A stretch of DNA of 64,000 nucleotides from Gemmatimonadota bacterium (GTDB lineage: Bacteria > Gemmatimonadota > Gemmatimonadetes > Gemmatimonadales > Gemmatimonadaceae), in NCBI GenBank assembly GCA_021299375.1, contig JAJTGR010000018.1, positions 1 to 64,000 of the forward strand, read 5' to 3'. Under the pieces are notes generated by a model. That model made no database searches. It had not been told where the DNA came from and saw nothing but the letters and a program-made list of their open reading frames with translations. The translations under genes were made by a program, and so were the position numbers. Of the stretch, positions 49,659-58,699 are shown piece after piece. Position 1 is the stretch's first letter. Every line of letters starts with the position of its first letter.

Positions 49659-50912
49659 ATGATTGCCAAGCCGGAGCAGGACCAGCCGTTGACGTCGCTG
49701 GAGCGCGCGACGCCACGGGAAGACGGGGAGCTGTTCGACGTCGTGGTGGTCGGCGGCGGCCCCGCTGGGGCAACGGCGGCCCATGAACTGGCCTGCGCCG
49801 GGCGCAAGGTGCTGCTGCTCGATCGGGCGTGGCGCACGAAGCCGTGCGGTGGTGCCGTGCCGCCGCAGTTGCTGCGGGACTTCAAGATCCCCCAGTCGTT
49901 GCTCGTCGCGCGGGTCAACACGGCGCGCGTGATCTCTCCGACGGCGAAGAAAGTGGACATCCCGGTGGGCGACGGCTTTGTCGGGATGGTCGACCGGGAT
50001 GTCTTCGACGAATGGCTGCGCCAGCGCGCCGCGTCGGCGGGCGCGGAGCGCCGGACCGGGGCCTTCACGCAGTTTTCGCGCGACCACGACGGCACCGCGG
50101 TCCTGACGTACACCGAGGGACGGTCGCGCCATGGGGCCACGCGGACCGTGCGCGCCCGCTACGTGATCGGGGCCGACGGGGCGCTGTCACCGATTGCGAA
50201 ACAGTGCATTCCGGGCTCGCACAAGGCGAAGCACGTGTTTGCCTATCATGAGATCGTCAAGTCGCCGAGCATGGACAGCGAGCAGTTCGGGCACGACCGT
50301 GTGGACGTGTACTACAACGCACCGCTCTCCCCCGACTTCTACGCGTGGGTGTTTCCCCACGGCCCGACGACGTCGATCGGCACGGGGACTTTCCAGAAAG
50401 GGTTCGGCCTGAAGGAAGCCGTGGCCAAGCTGCGGGCGGACACCGGGATGGACGGACTGGAGACCATCCGTCGCGAAGGCGCGCCGATTCCCCTCAAGCC
50501 GCTGCCCCGCTGGGACAACGGGCGGGATGTGGTGGTAGCCGGCGACGCCGCCGGCGTGGTGGCGCCAGCGAGCGGCGAAGGCATCTTCTACGCCATGACG
50601 GGGGGGCGCCTGGCGGCCGATGCGGTCGAAGAGGCGCTCCAGACCGGGAACGCCAAGGCGCTGCGACAGGCCCGGCGCCGGTTCATGCGACTGCACGGCC
50701 CGGTCTTCTTCGTGCTCGACGTGATGCAAAGCTTCTGGTACACCACGGACAACCGGCGTGAACGATTCGTGGCGATCTGCCGCGACCGCGATGTCCAGCA
50801 GCTGACGTTCGATGGCTACATGCGCAAGCAGCTCGTGAAGGCGAAGCCGCTGTCTCACATGCGGATCTTCTTCAAGAACCTCGCCCATCTCGCTGGTTTC
50901 GCCACCGCGTGA
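49659..50912 (+). CDS. bchP: Geranylgeranyl diphosphate/bacteriochlorophyll reductase
   Basis: BchP reduces the geranylgeranyl tail to phytyl. This 417-aa flavoprotein has FAD motif DVVVVGGGPAGATAAHELACAGRKVLLLDRAWRTKPCGGAVPP. The later FAD-contact block is DVVVAGDAAGVVAPASGEGIFYAMTGGRLAADAV. GGGAGGAGAT precedes the ATG. It is separated from the MFS carrier by 70 nt with no feature seen. Confidence 0.95.
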   Translation: MIAKPEQDQPLTSLERATPREDGELFDVVVVGGGPAGATAAHELACAGRKVLLLDRAWRTKPCGGAVPPQLLRDFKIPQSLLVARVNTARVISPTAKKVDIPVGDGFVGMVDRDVFDEWLRQRAASAGAERRTGAFTQFSRDHDGTAVLTYTEGRSRHGATRTVRARYVIGADGALSPIAKQCIPGSHKAKHVFAYHEIVKSPSMDSEQFGHDRVDVYYNAPLSPDFYAWVFPHGPTTSIGTGTFQKGFGLKEAVAKLRADTGMDGLETIRREGAPIPLKPLPRWDNGRDVVVAGDAAGVVAPASGEGIFYAMTGGRLAADAVEEALQTGNAKALRQARRRFMRLHGPVFFVLDVMQSFWYTTDNRRERFVAICRDRDVQQLTFDGYMRKQLVKAKPLSHMRIFFKNLAHLAGFATA

Positions 50913-50937
50913 GTTCCGACTTCGCATCCCCTGCCCG

Positions 50938-52350
50938 ATGCTGATCTCGATCGCCATCGACTTCCGCCATGCCGACGTGGCCACGCGTGAACGCTTTCAC
51001 CTCTCCGAGGAGCGTCTCACGCAGCTGTATCGCACGGCACGCACCGACGTGATCACCGAGTCGGCCCTGATTGCGACGTGCAACCGCACGGAACTCTACG
51101 CCTGGGTGGACAGTGACGATCCCGTCGTCCTCGAACGCGCCGTGCAGACGCTGGCCCGACGCTGGATGCGGACCCGTTCCGAAGGCGATCAGCTGCTGCT
51201 CACGGCGACCCGCCGCGTCGGCCTCGAGGCCGCCGAGCATGTGGTGCGCATCGCCTCGGGACTCGAGTCGCAGGTCCTGGGCGACGGGCAGATTCTCGGC
51301 CAGCTCAAGGCCGCCTACAAGCGCGCCTCGCGCGGTCAGGCGGCCGGCCCGGTGCTGCACCGCCTGTTCGAGACCGCTCTGCGTGCCGGCAAGCGGGTGC
51401 AGACCGAAACCTCGCTGACGGCCGGGCGCAACTCGGTGGGTGCGGAAGCGGCCCTGACGGCGGCGCAGCGCTTCGGCCAGCTCGAGAACGCCCGCTGCGT
51501 CCTCATCGGCGCGGGCAAGACCGGTGCCCGGGCGGCGAAGCAGTTGCACAAGCTTGGGGCCCGCGATCTCGTCATCGTCAATCGCACCCCCGAGAACGCG
51601 CAGGCGCTGGCGGGCATGGTGGGGGGCCGTGCGGCGCCGTGGGACACGTTGCACGTCGAGGCGGCCATGGCCGATGTGGTCATTGTGGCCACCGGGAGCG
51701 AGGTGCCCGTGGTCACCGGCGACGCCCTGATGCGTGCACGGGAAGCGTGTGCGGCCAGCGGGTACGCCCTGCTGCTGATGGACCTCAGTGTCCCACGCAA
51801 CATCGACCCGACCGTGACGCTCGAGCCGGGGGTCACCCTCATCGACCTCGACACCCTGCACCAGCCGGTGCTGTCCGCCGAGGTCATGCGCCGCGACGCG
51901 GTACCGCATGCCGAGTCGATCTGCGCCGAAGAAACCCGGGCGTTCATGGAGTGGCTGGCCACGATGCCGGCCCGTGATGCCATCAAGCCGCTGCGGGAGG
52001 CGCTGGAAGACGTGGCGCGCCGGGAAGTGGCGTTCCATGCCAAGGACGCCCACGTGGCCGAAAAGGCGGCATCGCGCATCGTCGCGAAGCTGCTTGCCGG
52101 CCCCATGGCCGCGCTGCGCCGCACGCTGCAGCGCGGCGAGCCGCTCGACCAGCAGGCGATGATGCTGCTGGAGATGTTCTCCCCGCAGGGTGCGGCGCCC
52201 CACCCGTCGCCAACGTCATCACCGACGGCACCGCGTCCCTCCGACGCGGTGCCGCCCAAGACGGTGCCGCGCCGGCCCGCGCTGACTTCCGTCGACAGTC
52301 CGGCCGACCGACACCGTCCGCTGGCCATCTCGAACGAGCAGTACACCTGA
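50938..52350 (+). CDS. hemA: Glutamyl-tRNA reductase
   Basis: HemA performs the first committed step of C5-pathway tetrapyrrole synthesis. This 470-aa protein has the active-site Cys in ESALIATCNRTELYAWV, LESQVLGDGQILGQLKAAYKRA, an NADPH-binding region ARCVLIGAGKTGARAAKQLHKLGARDLVIVNRTPENA, and a C-terminal dimerisation part. The last 60 or so residues are Pro/Thr/Ala-rich and extend the normal end. The presence of GluTR rather than ALA synthase indicates the C5 route. It is 25 nt after bchP. Confidence 0.95.
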   Translation: MLISIAIDFRHADVATRERFHLSEERLTQLYRTARTDVITESALIATCNRTELYAWVDSDDPVVLERAVQTLARRWMRTRSEGDQLLLTATRRVGLEAAEHVVRIASGLESQVLGDGQILGQLKAAYKRASRGQAAGPVLHRLFETALRAGKRVQTETSLTAGRNSVGAEAALTAAQRFGQLENARCVLIGAGKTGARAAKQLHKLGARDLVIVNRTPENAQALAGMVGGRAAPWDTLHVEAAMADVVIVATGSEVPVVTGDALMRAREACAASGYALLLMDLSVPRNIDPTVTLEPGVTLIDLDTLHQPVLSAEVMRRDAVPHAESICAEETRAFMEWLATMPARDAIKPLREALEDVARREVAFHAKDAHVAEKAASRIVAKLLAGPMAALRRTLQRGEPLDQQAMMLLEMFSPQGAAPHPSPTSSPTAPRPSDAVPPKTVPRRPALTSVDSPADRHRPLAISNEQYT

Positions 52351-52372
52351 GTTCGTCCTCCATCCGTCCGTT

Positions 52373-53470
52373 ATGAACGACCTGCTGTTGCGCGCGCTGC
52401 GCCGAGAAGCCGTCGACCGTCCCCCCGTGTGGATGATGCGGCAAGCCGGACGCTATCTCCCCGAGTACCGGGCCGTGCGCGCCAAGTCCGACTTCCTCAC
52501 CATGTGCCGCACGCCCGAGCTCGCGGTTGAGGTCACGCTGCAGCCGATCGATCTCGTCGGCGTGGATGCGGCAATCATTTTCAGCGACATCCTGGTCGTG
52601 CCCGAGGCCATGGGCATGCATCTCACCCTCGACGAGGGCGTCGGGCCGCAATTCTCGTCACCGATTCGGTCGCGGGCGGACCTGACACGGCTCACTCCGG
52701 TGGAGCCGCGGGAGCAGCTCGCCTACATGCTCGACGCCCTGCGCATGGCGCGCCGCGCACTGAATGGTCGGGTGCCGCTCATCGGGTTCGCCGGTGCACC
52801 GTGGACGCTCGCGGCGTACATGGTCGAGGGCAAAGGCACCAAGCAGTTCGCCGTGGCCAAGAAGATGCTTTTTGAACAGCCGGCGCTGGCGCATGCGTTG
52901 CTCGACCAGCTGGCCACGGCGGTCGGCGACTTCCTGGTGGCGCAGGTCGAGGCGGGCGCGCAGGTGGTCCAGCTCTTCGAGTCGTGGGCAGGGGCACTCG
53001 GTCCCGAGGAGTTCCGTACCTTTGCGCTGCCGTACCTTGCGAAAGCGGCCCAGCGGGCCCGTGAAGCGGGCGTGCCGGTGATCGTCTTCGCTCCCGGCGG
53101 TGGCTGGGCCCTGAGCGAGATCGCGGCCGCCACACATGCCGATGCCATCGGGGTGGACTGGCATACGACACCGCAGGAGGCCCGCCGCCTCACCGATCCG
53201 TTCCGTGTGGCGTTGCAGGGCAACCTCGATCCGTGCACGCTCTACGCCCCGGTCGAGGAGATCCGCCGCCGCACGCACACCATGATCGAGGCGTTCGGAC
53301 CAGTGGGCCACGTGGCCAACCTCGGCCACGGTATCCTGCCCGACATGAAGCCGGATCATGCCCGTGCCTTCATTGATGCGGTGAAGGAGTGGCAGTGGAC
53401 GGACGAACGCCTCGCCGCCGCGCACGGGACGGCGGCCCCGGCTGGTCCGCAACTCGCGGGGGTGCCGTGA
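52373..53470 (+). CDS. hemE: Uroporphyrinogen decarboxylase
   Basis: HemE converts uroporphyrinogen III to coproporphyrinogen III. This 365-aa TIM-barrel protein has DRPPVWMMRQAGRYLPEYRAVRAKSDF and IGFAGAPWTLAAYMVEGKGTKQF. The active-site region IFSDILVVPEAMGM and GNLDPCTLYAP are also typical. Its stop overlaps the hemF GTG (GTGA). Confidence 0.96.
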   Translation: MNDLLLRALRREAVDRPPVWMMRQAGRYLPEYRAVRAKSDFLTMCRTPELAVEVTLQPIDLVGVDAAIIFSDILVVPEAMGMHLTLDEGVGPQFSSPIRSRADLTRLTPVEPREQLAYMLDALRMARRALNGRVPLIGFAGAPWTLAAYMVEGKGTKQFAVAKKMLFEQPALAHALLDQLATAVGDFLVAQVEAGAQVVQLFESWAGALGPEEFRTFALPYLAKAAQRAREAGVPVIVFAPGGGWALSEIAAATHADAIGVDWHTTPQEARRLTDPFRVALQGNLDPCTLYAPVEEIRRRTHTMIEAFGPVGHVANLGHGILPDMKPDHARAFIDAVKEWQWTDERLAAAHGTAAPAGPQLAGVP

Positions 53471-54465
53471 GCGTGGCCGTGCATTCGCCTGAGCCCGTCC
53501 CGGTGGCCGCCGTTGCGTCACGGCGGGCGGAGGCCACGCGCTGGATCGCGGGGCTGCACGATGAACTGACGTCGTTCTTCGGACGGCTCGATCGTGGGGG
53601 CACCTTCATCGAGGACCGGTGGGAGCGCCCCGGCGGCGGCGGTGGGGTGGCCCGCGTGATGACGGATGGTGTGACCTTCGAGAAGGCCGGCATCAATCGG
53701 TCGGCTGTGATGGGCGAACTGCCGGAACTCGCCGCGCGCCGGCTGGGTGGCCGCGGCGCGGCCGTGGGGGCGACGCACTTCTTCGCGACCGGCGTGAGCC
53801 TCGTGGTACACCCCCGCAGCCCAAAGCTGCCAACGGTGCATCTGAACGTGCGCTACTTCGAGCTGACCGACGACGCCGGGCACCTTACCGACAGCTGGTT
53901 CGGCGGCGGCACCGACGTGACGCCGTTCTACCCGCACGAGGAGGACCCACGCACCTTTCACCTTGCCCTCAAGGCGATGTGCGACCGGCACCATACCGGC
54001 TTCTATCCCACGTTCAAGACCTGGTGCGACGAGTACTTCGTCAATGCGCACCGGGACAACGAGGCGCGCGGCTGCGGCGGCATCTTTTTCGACCACCTGC
54101 GGGCGGACGACCCGGCCTACGGCCTCGACTACGACGCGACCAAGGCCTTCGTGTCCGACGTGGCGCGGGTGCTGCGCCACGCCTACGAGCCGATTGTCGA
54201 TCGCCGCCGAGACGAGCGCTTCAGCGAGGCGGAGCGCGAGTTCCAGCTGGTGCGCCGGGGCCGGTATGTGGAGTTCAACCTCGTGCATGATCGCGGCACC
54301 ACCTTCGGGCTGCAGACGAATGCCCGGGTCGAAAGTGTGCTCATGAGCCTGCCCCCGCTGGCGATGTGGCAGTATGCCCCACGCTATTCCCCTGAATCCT
54401 TCGAGGCTCGGCTGCTGCGCCTGCTCGAGCCGCGCGACTGGGCCACGGACGTCGCGGGAGCGTGA
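53467..54465 (+). CDS. hemF: Oxygen-dependent coproporphyrinogen III oxidase
   Basis: This 332-aa HemF has FFATGVSLVVHPRSPKLPTVHLNVRYFE, DSWFGGGTDVTPFYPHEED, GCGGIFFDHLRADD and YVEFNLVHDRGTTFGLQTNARVESVLMSLPP, all strongly conserved. GTG 53467 overlaps the hemE stop. An oxygen-dependent enzyme here matches the oxygen-dependent AcsF. Confidence 0.96.
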   Translation: MSVAVHSPEPVPVAAVASRRAEATRWIAGLHDELTSFFGRLDRGGTFIEDRWERPGGGGGVARVMTDGVTFEKAGINRSAVMGELPELAARRLGGRGAAVGATHFFATGVSLVVHPRSPKLPTVHLNVRYFELTDDAGHLTDSWFGGGTDVTPFYPHEEDPRTFHLALKAMCDRHHTGFYPTFKTWCDEYFVNAHRDNEARGCGGIFFDHLRADDPAYGLDYDATKAFVSDVARVLRHAYEPIVDRRRDERFSEAEREFQLVRRGRYVEFNLVHDRGTTFGLQTNARVESVLMSLPPLAMWQYAPRYSPESFEARLLRLLEPRDWATDVAGA

Positions 54466-54468
54466 ATC

Positions 54469-55941
54469 ATGCGCGCGCTGGCTGACCACCTGGGCAACAT
54501 GCCGTCCATCGACGCAGACTCCGGGGCGTCGCGTTCCGTCGCCGTGGTGGGCGCGGGCATCACCGGCCTCGTGGCCGCCTACGAACTGCGGCGCCGCGGG
54601 GTGAACGTCACGCTGTATGAAGCCAGTGGTCATGCGGGCGGTGCCATTCGCACCACCCACGCTGACGGCTTCCTGGCGGAGCATGGGCCCAATTCGTTCG
54701 TGACGTCGGCGCCGGTCGATGCGCTGCTGCAGCGGCTTGACCTGCAGGACGATGTGGTCGAGGCCAATCCCGGCGCGAACCGGCGTTATGTCGTCCGTCA
54801 TGGGATGCCCCTGCCGTTTCCGCTGACACCGCTCGCCATGCTCGGCACGAAGCTGCTGTCGTTCCGAGCCAAGGTGCGGGTGCTGATGGAGCCGCTCATT
54901 CGTGCGCGCCGGACACCGGACGACGAGTCGGTGGCGTCGTTCGTGCGACGCCGGCTCGGCCACGAGGTGCTCGACTACGCCGTGGACCCGTTCATCTCGG
55001 GGATCTTCGCCGGCGATGCGGAGACGCTGAGCATGGCCCACGCCTTTCCGCGCGTGGCGGAGCTGGAGCGCGAATGTGGCTCGCTGTCCAAGGGGCTCAT
55101 GGCGCAGCGCAGACAGCGCGCAAGCGACGACCCGCCCCCCACCGCGCATCAGGGTGCGATGACGGCCTCACCGCCTGCCCGGGCGCGGCTCATCTCGTTC
55201 GTCGATGGCATGCAGACGCTCCCCGCGGCACTCGAAGCGTCGCTCACCGGTACCCTGCGCCTCGGCTGCCCGGTACGTCTGGTGCACCGCCACGAATCGC
55301 GCTGGACGGTCGAGGCCGGCCCCGATGGCGCGGCGCGCTCGCGGACGGTCGATGCGGTGGTCATGGCAACACCGGCGCACGTGCTGGCGGCGATGGAGTT
55401 GCCAGCGGCGCTGCGCAAGTTCGCCGCGCCGATCGAGCGGGTGGAGTATCCGCCCGTGAGCACCCTGACACTTGGTTTCCGCCGCGTCGACGTGGCGCAT
55501 CCACTGGACGGCTTCGGGATGCTGATCCCGCACACCGAGAAGCGGAGCCTGCTGGGCGCGCTGTTCAGTTCCTCGCTGTTTCCCGGGCGCGCGCCGGACG
55601 GGTACGTGGCCCTCACCTGTTTCGTGGGCGGCGCCCGTCAGCCGGAGCGCGCCCGCGAGGACACCGACCTGCTGGTCGAGCGCGTGCTCAGTGACTTGCG
55701 CCAGCTGCTGGGCGTGCGCGGCGAACCAGAGTTCGCCCAGCACGTGTACTGGTCGCGGGCGATTCCGCAGTACACGGTCGGCTACCAAGCGGTCAAGGAT
55801 GCGGCCGACATCACGGAATGGCAGAACCCCGGGCTGTATCTGGCCGGCAACTACCGCCATGGCGTGTCGGTGGGTGACTGCGTGGCGAGTGGGATACAGG
55901 TGGCGGACCAGGTGGCGGCGTACCTGGCGCGGGCGGGGTGA
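54469..55941 (+). CDS. hemY: Protoporphyrinogen oxidase
   Basis: This is a 490-aa FAD-dependent HemY/HemG-type oxidase making protoporphyrin IX, the branch point to Mg chelatase. It has FAD motif VAVVGAGITGLVAAYELRRRGVNVTLYEASGHAGGAIRTTHADGFLAEHGPNSF and the C-terminal FAD contact NPGLYLAGNYRHGVSVGDCVASG. It begins 3 nt after hemF. About 10 nt beyond its stop begins a repeat array that may end the transcript. Confidence 0.94.
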   Translation: MRALADHLGNMPSIDADSGASRSVAVVGAGITGLVAAYELRRRGVNVTLYEASGHAGGAIRTTHADGFLAEHGPNSFVTSAPVDALLQRLDLQDDVVEANPGANRRYVVRHGMPLPFPLTPLAMLGTKLLSFRAKVRVLMEPLIRARRTPDDESVASFVRRRLGHEVLDYAVDPFISGIFAGDAETLSMAHAFPRVAELERECGSLSKGLMAQRRQRASDDPPPTAHQGAMTASPPARARLISFVDGMQTLPAALEASLTGTLRLGCPVRLVHRHESRWTVEAGPDGAARSRTVDAVVMATPAHVLAAMELPAALRKFAAPIERVEYPPVSTLTLGFRRVDVAHPLDGFGMLIPHTEKRSLLGALFSSSLFPGRAPDGYVALTCFVGGARQPERAREDTDLLVERVLSDLRQLLGVRGEPEFAQHVYWSRAIPQYTVGYQAVKDAADITEWQNPGLYLAGNYRHGVSVGDCVASGIQVADQVAAYLARAG

Positions 55942-55950
55942 GGCAACGGC

Positions 55951-56218
55951 GGGACGGCGCGAGCGGGACGGCGCGAGCGGGACGGCGCATGCGGGACGGC
56001 GCGAGCGGGACGGCGCGAGCGGGAAGGCGCGAGCTAGAAGGCGCGAGCTAGAAGGCGCGAGCTGGAAGGCGCGAGCTGGAAGGCGCGAGCCAAGCAGCGC
56101 CCCTCAGCTCGCGCCCCTCAGCTCGCGCCCCCAAGCTCGCGCCCCTCAGCTCGCGCCCCTTAGCTCGCGCCGTTTCGCTCGCGCCGTTTCGCTCGCGCCG
56201 TTTCGCTCGCGCCGCCCT
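55951..56218. repeat. 14-bp repeat array in two opposed arms (giant hairpin)
   Basis: The left arm (55951-56090) is ten head-to-tail 14-bp units ending in GGCGCGAGC: GGGACGGCGCGAGC (five, one carrying CATGC), GGGAAGGCGCGAGC, TAGAAGGCGCGAGC x2 and TGGAAGGCGCGAGC x2. After about 16 nt, the right arm (56107-56218) is eight units starting GCTCGCGCC, the reverse complement of the same core: GCTCGCGCCCCTCA-like x4, GCTCGCGCCGTTTC x3, then a decayed unit. The 14-bp period is not divisible by three, so it is not coding. It fills the 320-nt gap between hemY and the deacetylase gene. Confidence 0.93.
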
Positions 56219-56261
56219 TGCTTGCGCTTCCCGCCCACGCCGCCGCACCCTAGCTTCCGGC

Positions 56262-56987
56262 ATGTCCGACGCTCTCGACCTGCTGTGCATCGCTCCCCAC
56301 CGCGACGACGCCGAACTCACCTGCGGCGGCACCCTCATCAAGGCTGTGGACCAGGGCAAGCGCGTCGGCATCCTCGACTTGACGCAGGGCGAGATGGGAA
56401 CGCGCGGGTCGGCAGCATTGCGCGCGGCGGAGGCCGACGCGGGGCAGCGCGTGATGGGCGTCCAGGTGCGCGAGAATCTGGGGCTGCCGGACGCCGGGGT
56501 GCGCAACGACGACGAGACGCGCGCCCTGCTGGTGCAGGTGCTGCGCCGGTTGCGGCCGCGGGTGGTGATCGCGCCGGCCCTGCGCGGCCGGCACCCGGAT
56601 CATCGGCGTACGACCGAGCTCGCGCGTGACGCCTGCTTCCTGAGCGGATTGGCAAGGTACGCGCCGGGCGACCATCCGGCGTTTCGCCCGTTCAAGCTGC
56701 TGCACACCATCGCCTACCGCGAGGATCATGTGAAGCCGACGTTCGTGGTCGACATCACGGCGCAGTTCGCGCGCAAGCTCGAGGCGATTCGCTGTTATGC
56801 CTCGCAGTTCGACGGCACGACGCAGGCCGGCGAGGTGTATCCCAACGGCGAACCGCTGTACGATATCGTGCGGCACCACGCGGCGCACTACGGATCGCTC
56901 CTTCGCGTACAGTATGGCGAGCCCTTCTACACCGACGAGACGATGCACGTCGACGACGTGACCACGCTCGGTGTGTCCACGTTCTGA
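56262..56987 (+). CDS. bshB1: LmbE/PIG-L family deacetylase, BshB1-like
   Basis: This 241-aa zinc-dependent deacetylase has the metal motif IAPHRDDAELTCGGTLIK (PHxDDxE) near the N-terminus and RGRHPDHRRTTELARDACF. GILDLTQGEMGTRGSAALRAAEA and HYGSLLRVQYGEPFYTDETM match BshB1, which deacetylates GlcNAc-malate in bacillithiol synthesis. Other LmbE substrates remain possible. A TAGCTT hexamer ends 5 nt before ATG 56262. Confidence 0.82.
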   Translation: MSDALDLLCIAPHRDDAELTCGGTLIKAVDQGKRVGILDLTQGEMGTRGSAALRAAEADAGQRVMGVQVRENLGLPDAGVRNDDETRALLVQVLRRLRPRVVIAPALRGRHPDHRRTTELARDACFLSGLARYAPGDHPAFRPFKLLHTIAYREDHVKPTFVVDITAQFARKLEAIRCYASQFDGTTQAGEVYPNGEPLYDIVRHHAAHYGSLLRVQYGEPFYTDETMHVDDVTTLGVSTF

Positions 56988-56997
56988 CCCCCTCATC

Positions 56998-57762
56998 ATG
57001 AGCGACCACGGCACCGAAGGGCGCGCGGCCAGCGGCATCGATTACGGCTCATATCTGCGCCTCGAGGAATTGCTCGCGCTGCAGACGCCACAGTCGGTCC
57101 CTGAGCATCCGGACGAACTGCTGTTCATTGTGGTGCACCAGGCGAGCGAGCTGTGGTTCAAGGTGTTGCGCCATGAGATGGACACCCTCATCACGGCACT
57201 CGAAGGCTTCGACACGATGCGCGCACTGCTCGCGGTGCAACGGGTCAATGTGCTCACCGAGATCGTCGCCCAGCAGCTCACCGCACTGGATACCCTGCCG
57301 CCGCAGCGATTCGCGCAGTTTCGCGGCTATCTCGGGTCCAGCAGCGGCTCGCAGAGTGTCCAGTTCCGCGCCATCGAGGCCACGGCGGGGCTGCGCGATC
57401 CACACTTCCTGCAGGCCATCAGCGAGCACGGTGAGCCGCCCGCCGAGGTGCAGGCGGCGTTACAGCGGCCGACGCTGCAGTCGCTGGTACTGGCGCTACT
57501 GGAGCACGAGCAGGTCGCGCTGGAGGAGCTCTACATGGGGCCCGGCCCCACGCCGCTCTTCCTGCTGGTGGAGGGGCTGCTGGAATTCGAGCAGCGCTTC
57601 GCCCGCTGGCGCTTTCTCCACGTGCAGCTGGTGGAGCGCATCATCGGGCCAGGGACCGGCGGCACCGGCGGGACGTTGGGTGCCAAGTACCTGTCACGCA
57701 CGGTCAGCCACAAGTTCTTCCCGGAACTGTGGGCGGTGCGCGCCAGGTTCTACGGGCGGTAA
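56998..57762 (+). CDS. kynA: Tryptophan 2,3-dioxygenase
   Basis: This 254-aa haem dioxygenase opens the indole ring of tryptophan. Conserved blocks are DYGSYLRLEELLALQTPQS, DELLFIVVHQASELWFKVLRHEMDTL, QFRGYLGSSSGSQSVQFRAIE and GTGGTLGAKYLSRTVSHKFFPELWAVR (haem-side and substrate residues). ATG 56998 gives the usual start; the ORF track begins upstream within the deacetylase gene. It is followed 6 nt later by the formamidase gene. Confidence 0.95.
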   Translation: MSDHGTEGRAASGIDYGSYLRLEELLALQTPQSVPEHPDELLFIVVHQASELWFKVLRHEMDTLITALEGFDTMRALLAVQRVNVLTEIVAQQLTALDTLPPQRFAQFRGYLGSSSGSQSVQFRAIEATAGLRDPHFLQAISEHGEPPAEVQAALQRPTLQSLVLALLEHEQVALEELYMGPGPTPLFLLVEGLLEFEQRFARWRFLHVQLVERIIGPGTGGTGGTLGAKYLSRTVSHKFFPELWAVRARFYGR

Positions 57763-57768
57763 CGCGGC

Positions 57769-58416
57769 ATGCTGTTCGACATCTCGACGCCCCTCGCGGC
57801 CACCACGCCGGAGTGGCCGGGCGACCACGCCTTCGCCTGCGGCTGGACCTGTCGCCGCGAGCGGAACGACAGTGTGAACCTCGCCGCCGTCACCACCAGC
57901 TTTCACGTGGGGACGCACGCCGATGCGCCGCTGCACGTGCACAGCGCATGGCCGGCATCGGAGGCGCTCGAACTCGACGCCTTTGTGGGTCCGACCCGCG
58001 TCATCACGTTGCCCGCGTATCACGACCGGTCGCAGGATCTCGATGTCGAGCACGTGGTGGAGCTGCTGGGTGGGATTGTTCCGCCGCGGGTGCTGCTCCG
58101 CACGGGGGTGAGTGTCGCCGACGGGGCGTTTCCTGCCGACTGGCCCTGCCTCACGCCCACCGCCGCAGCGTGGCTGGTCCATCAGGGACTCCGCCTGTGG
58201 GGGGTGGACGCGCCGAGCGTGGACCGGCGGGAGAGCAAGGAGCTTCCGGTGCATCACGCGCTGCTGGGGCACAACGCCTTCGTGCTCGAGAACCTCGACC
58301 TGCGCCATGTGCCAGCGGGGCTCTACGAGCTCATCGCGCCACCGCTGGCGGTGGTGGGGGCCGATGCGGCGCCGGTGCGGGCGTTGCTTCGCGCGGTGGT
58401 CACGCCTGGGCGATGA
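57769..58416 (+). CDS. kynB: Kynurenine formamidase
   Basis: This 215-aa cyclase-family formamidase hydrolyses N-formylkynurenine, the product of KynA. The N-terminus LFDISTPLAATTPEWPGD and the metal motif SFHVGTHADAPLHV (HxGTHxDxPxH) identify it. LRTGVSVADG...DWPCLTPTAAAWLVHQGLRLWGVDAPSVDRRESKELPVHHALL is also typical. No kynureninase gene follows in this window. Confidence 0.93.
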   Translation: MLFDISTPLAATTPEWPGDHAFACGWTCRRERNDSVNLAAVTTSFHVGTHADAPLHVHSAWPASEALELDAFVGPTRVITLPAYHDRSQDLDVEHVVELLGGIVPPRVLLRTGVSVADGAFPADWPCLTPTAAAWLVHQGLRLWGVDAPSVDRRESKELPVHHALLGHNAFVLENLDLRHVPAGLYELIAPPLAVVGADAAPVRALLRAVVTPGR

Positions 58417-58699
58417 GCCCGGTACGCGTGCGTGGTCGATGCCCGCGAGGGCGTGTGTCTCACGCCGGGATCGCACGGCGGGTGTCCCGTTGATTCGGAG
58501 CTCTTCGGATTCCCCGGATCAGCACCCGTGAAACCCGGAGGTACGCAGATCGCGCGGGTTCCACCGATCGTCTTCGCCTTTGGGGCTCCGTGCGCTCCGC
58601 GCCATCGCCGTGCCAATCCGTGGTTTGCTGGTGTTGATCCGTGCGCTTCCGTGCCACTCGACGATGCGTCATGGCGGCGCGGTATGCACTCCCACCACC
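58417..58699. other. Gene-free stretch between kynB and the Cys-pair gene
   Basis: I see no convincing gene here. The plus-strand 97-aa ORF at 58432 has no family-like features. Part of the stretch (CCGTGCCAATCCGTGGTTTGCTGGTGTTGATCCGTGCGCTTCCGTGCC) has a loosely repeated CCGTG rhythm that may be a decayed dispersed repeat. Confidence 0.4.

Noticed and set aside
55951-56218. CRISPR array
   Set aside because: Units are 14 bp with 5-bp variable parts, in two opposite orientations, and no cas genes are nearby. This is not CRISPR architecture.
55691-56629. 312-aa ORF running through the 14-bp repeat array
   Set aside because: It shadows hemY and the deacetylase gene. The 14-bp period is not in frame, so the repeats do not encode a repeated peptide.
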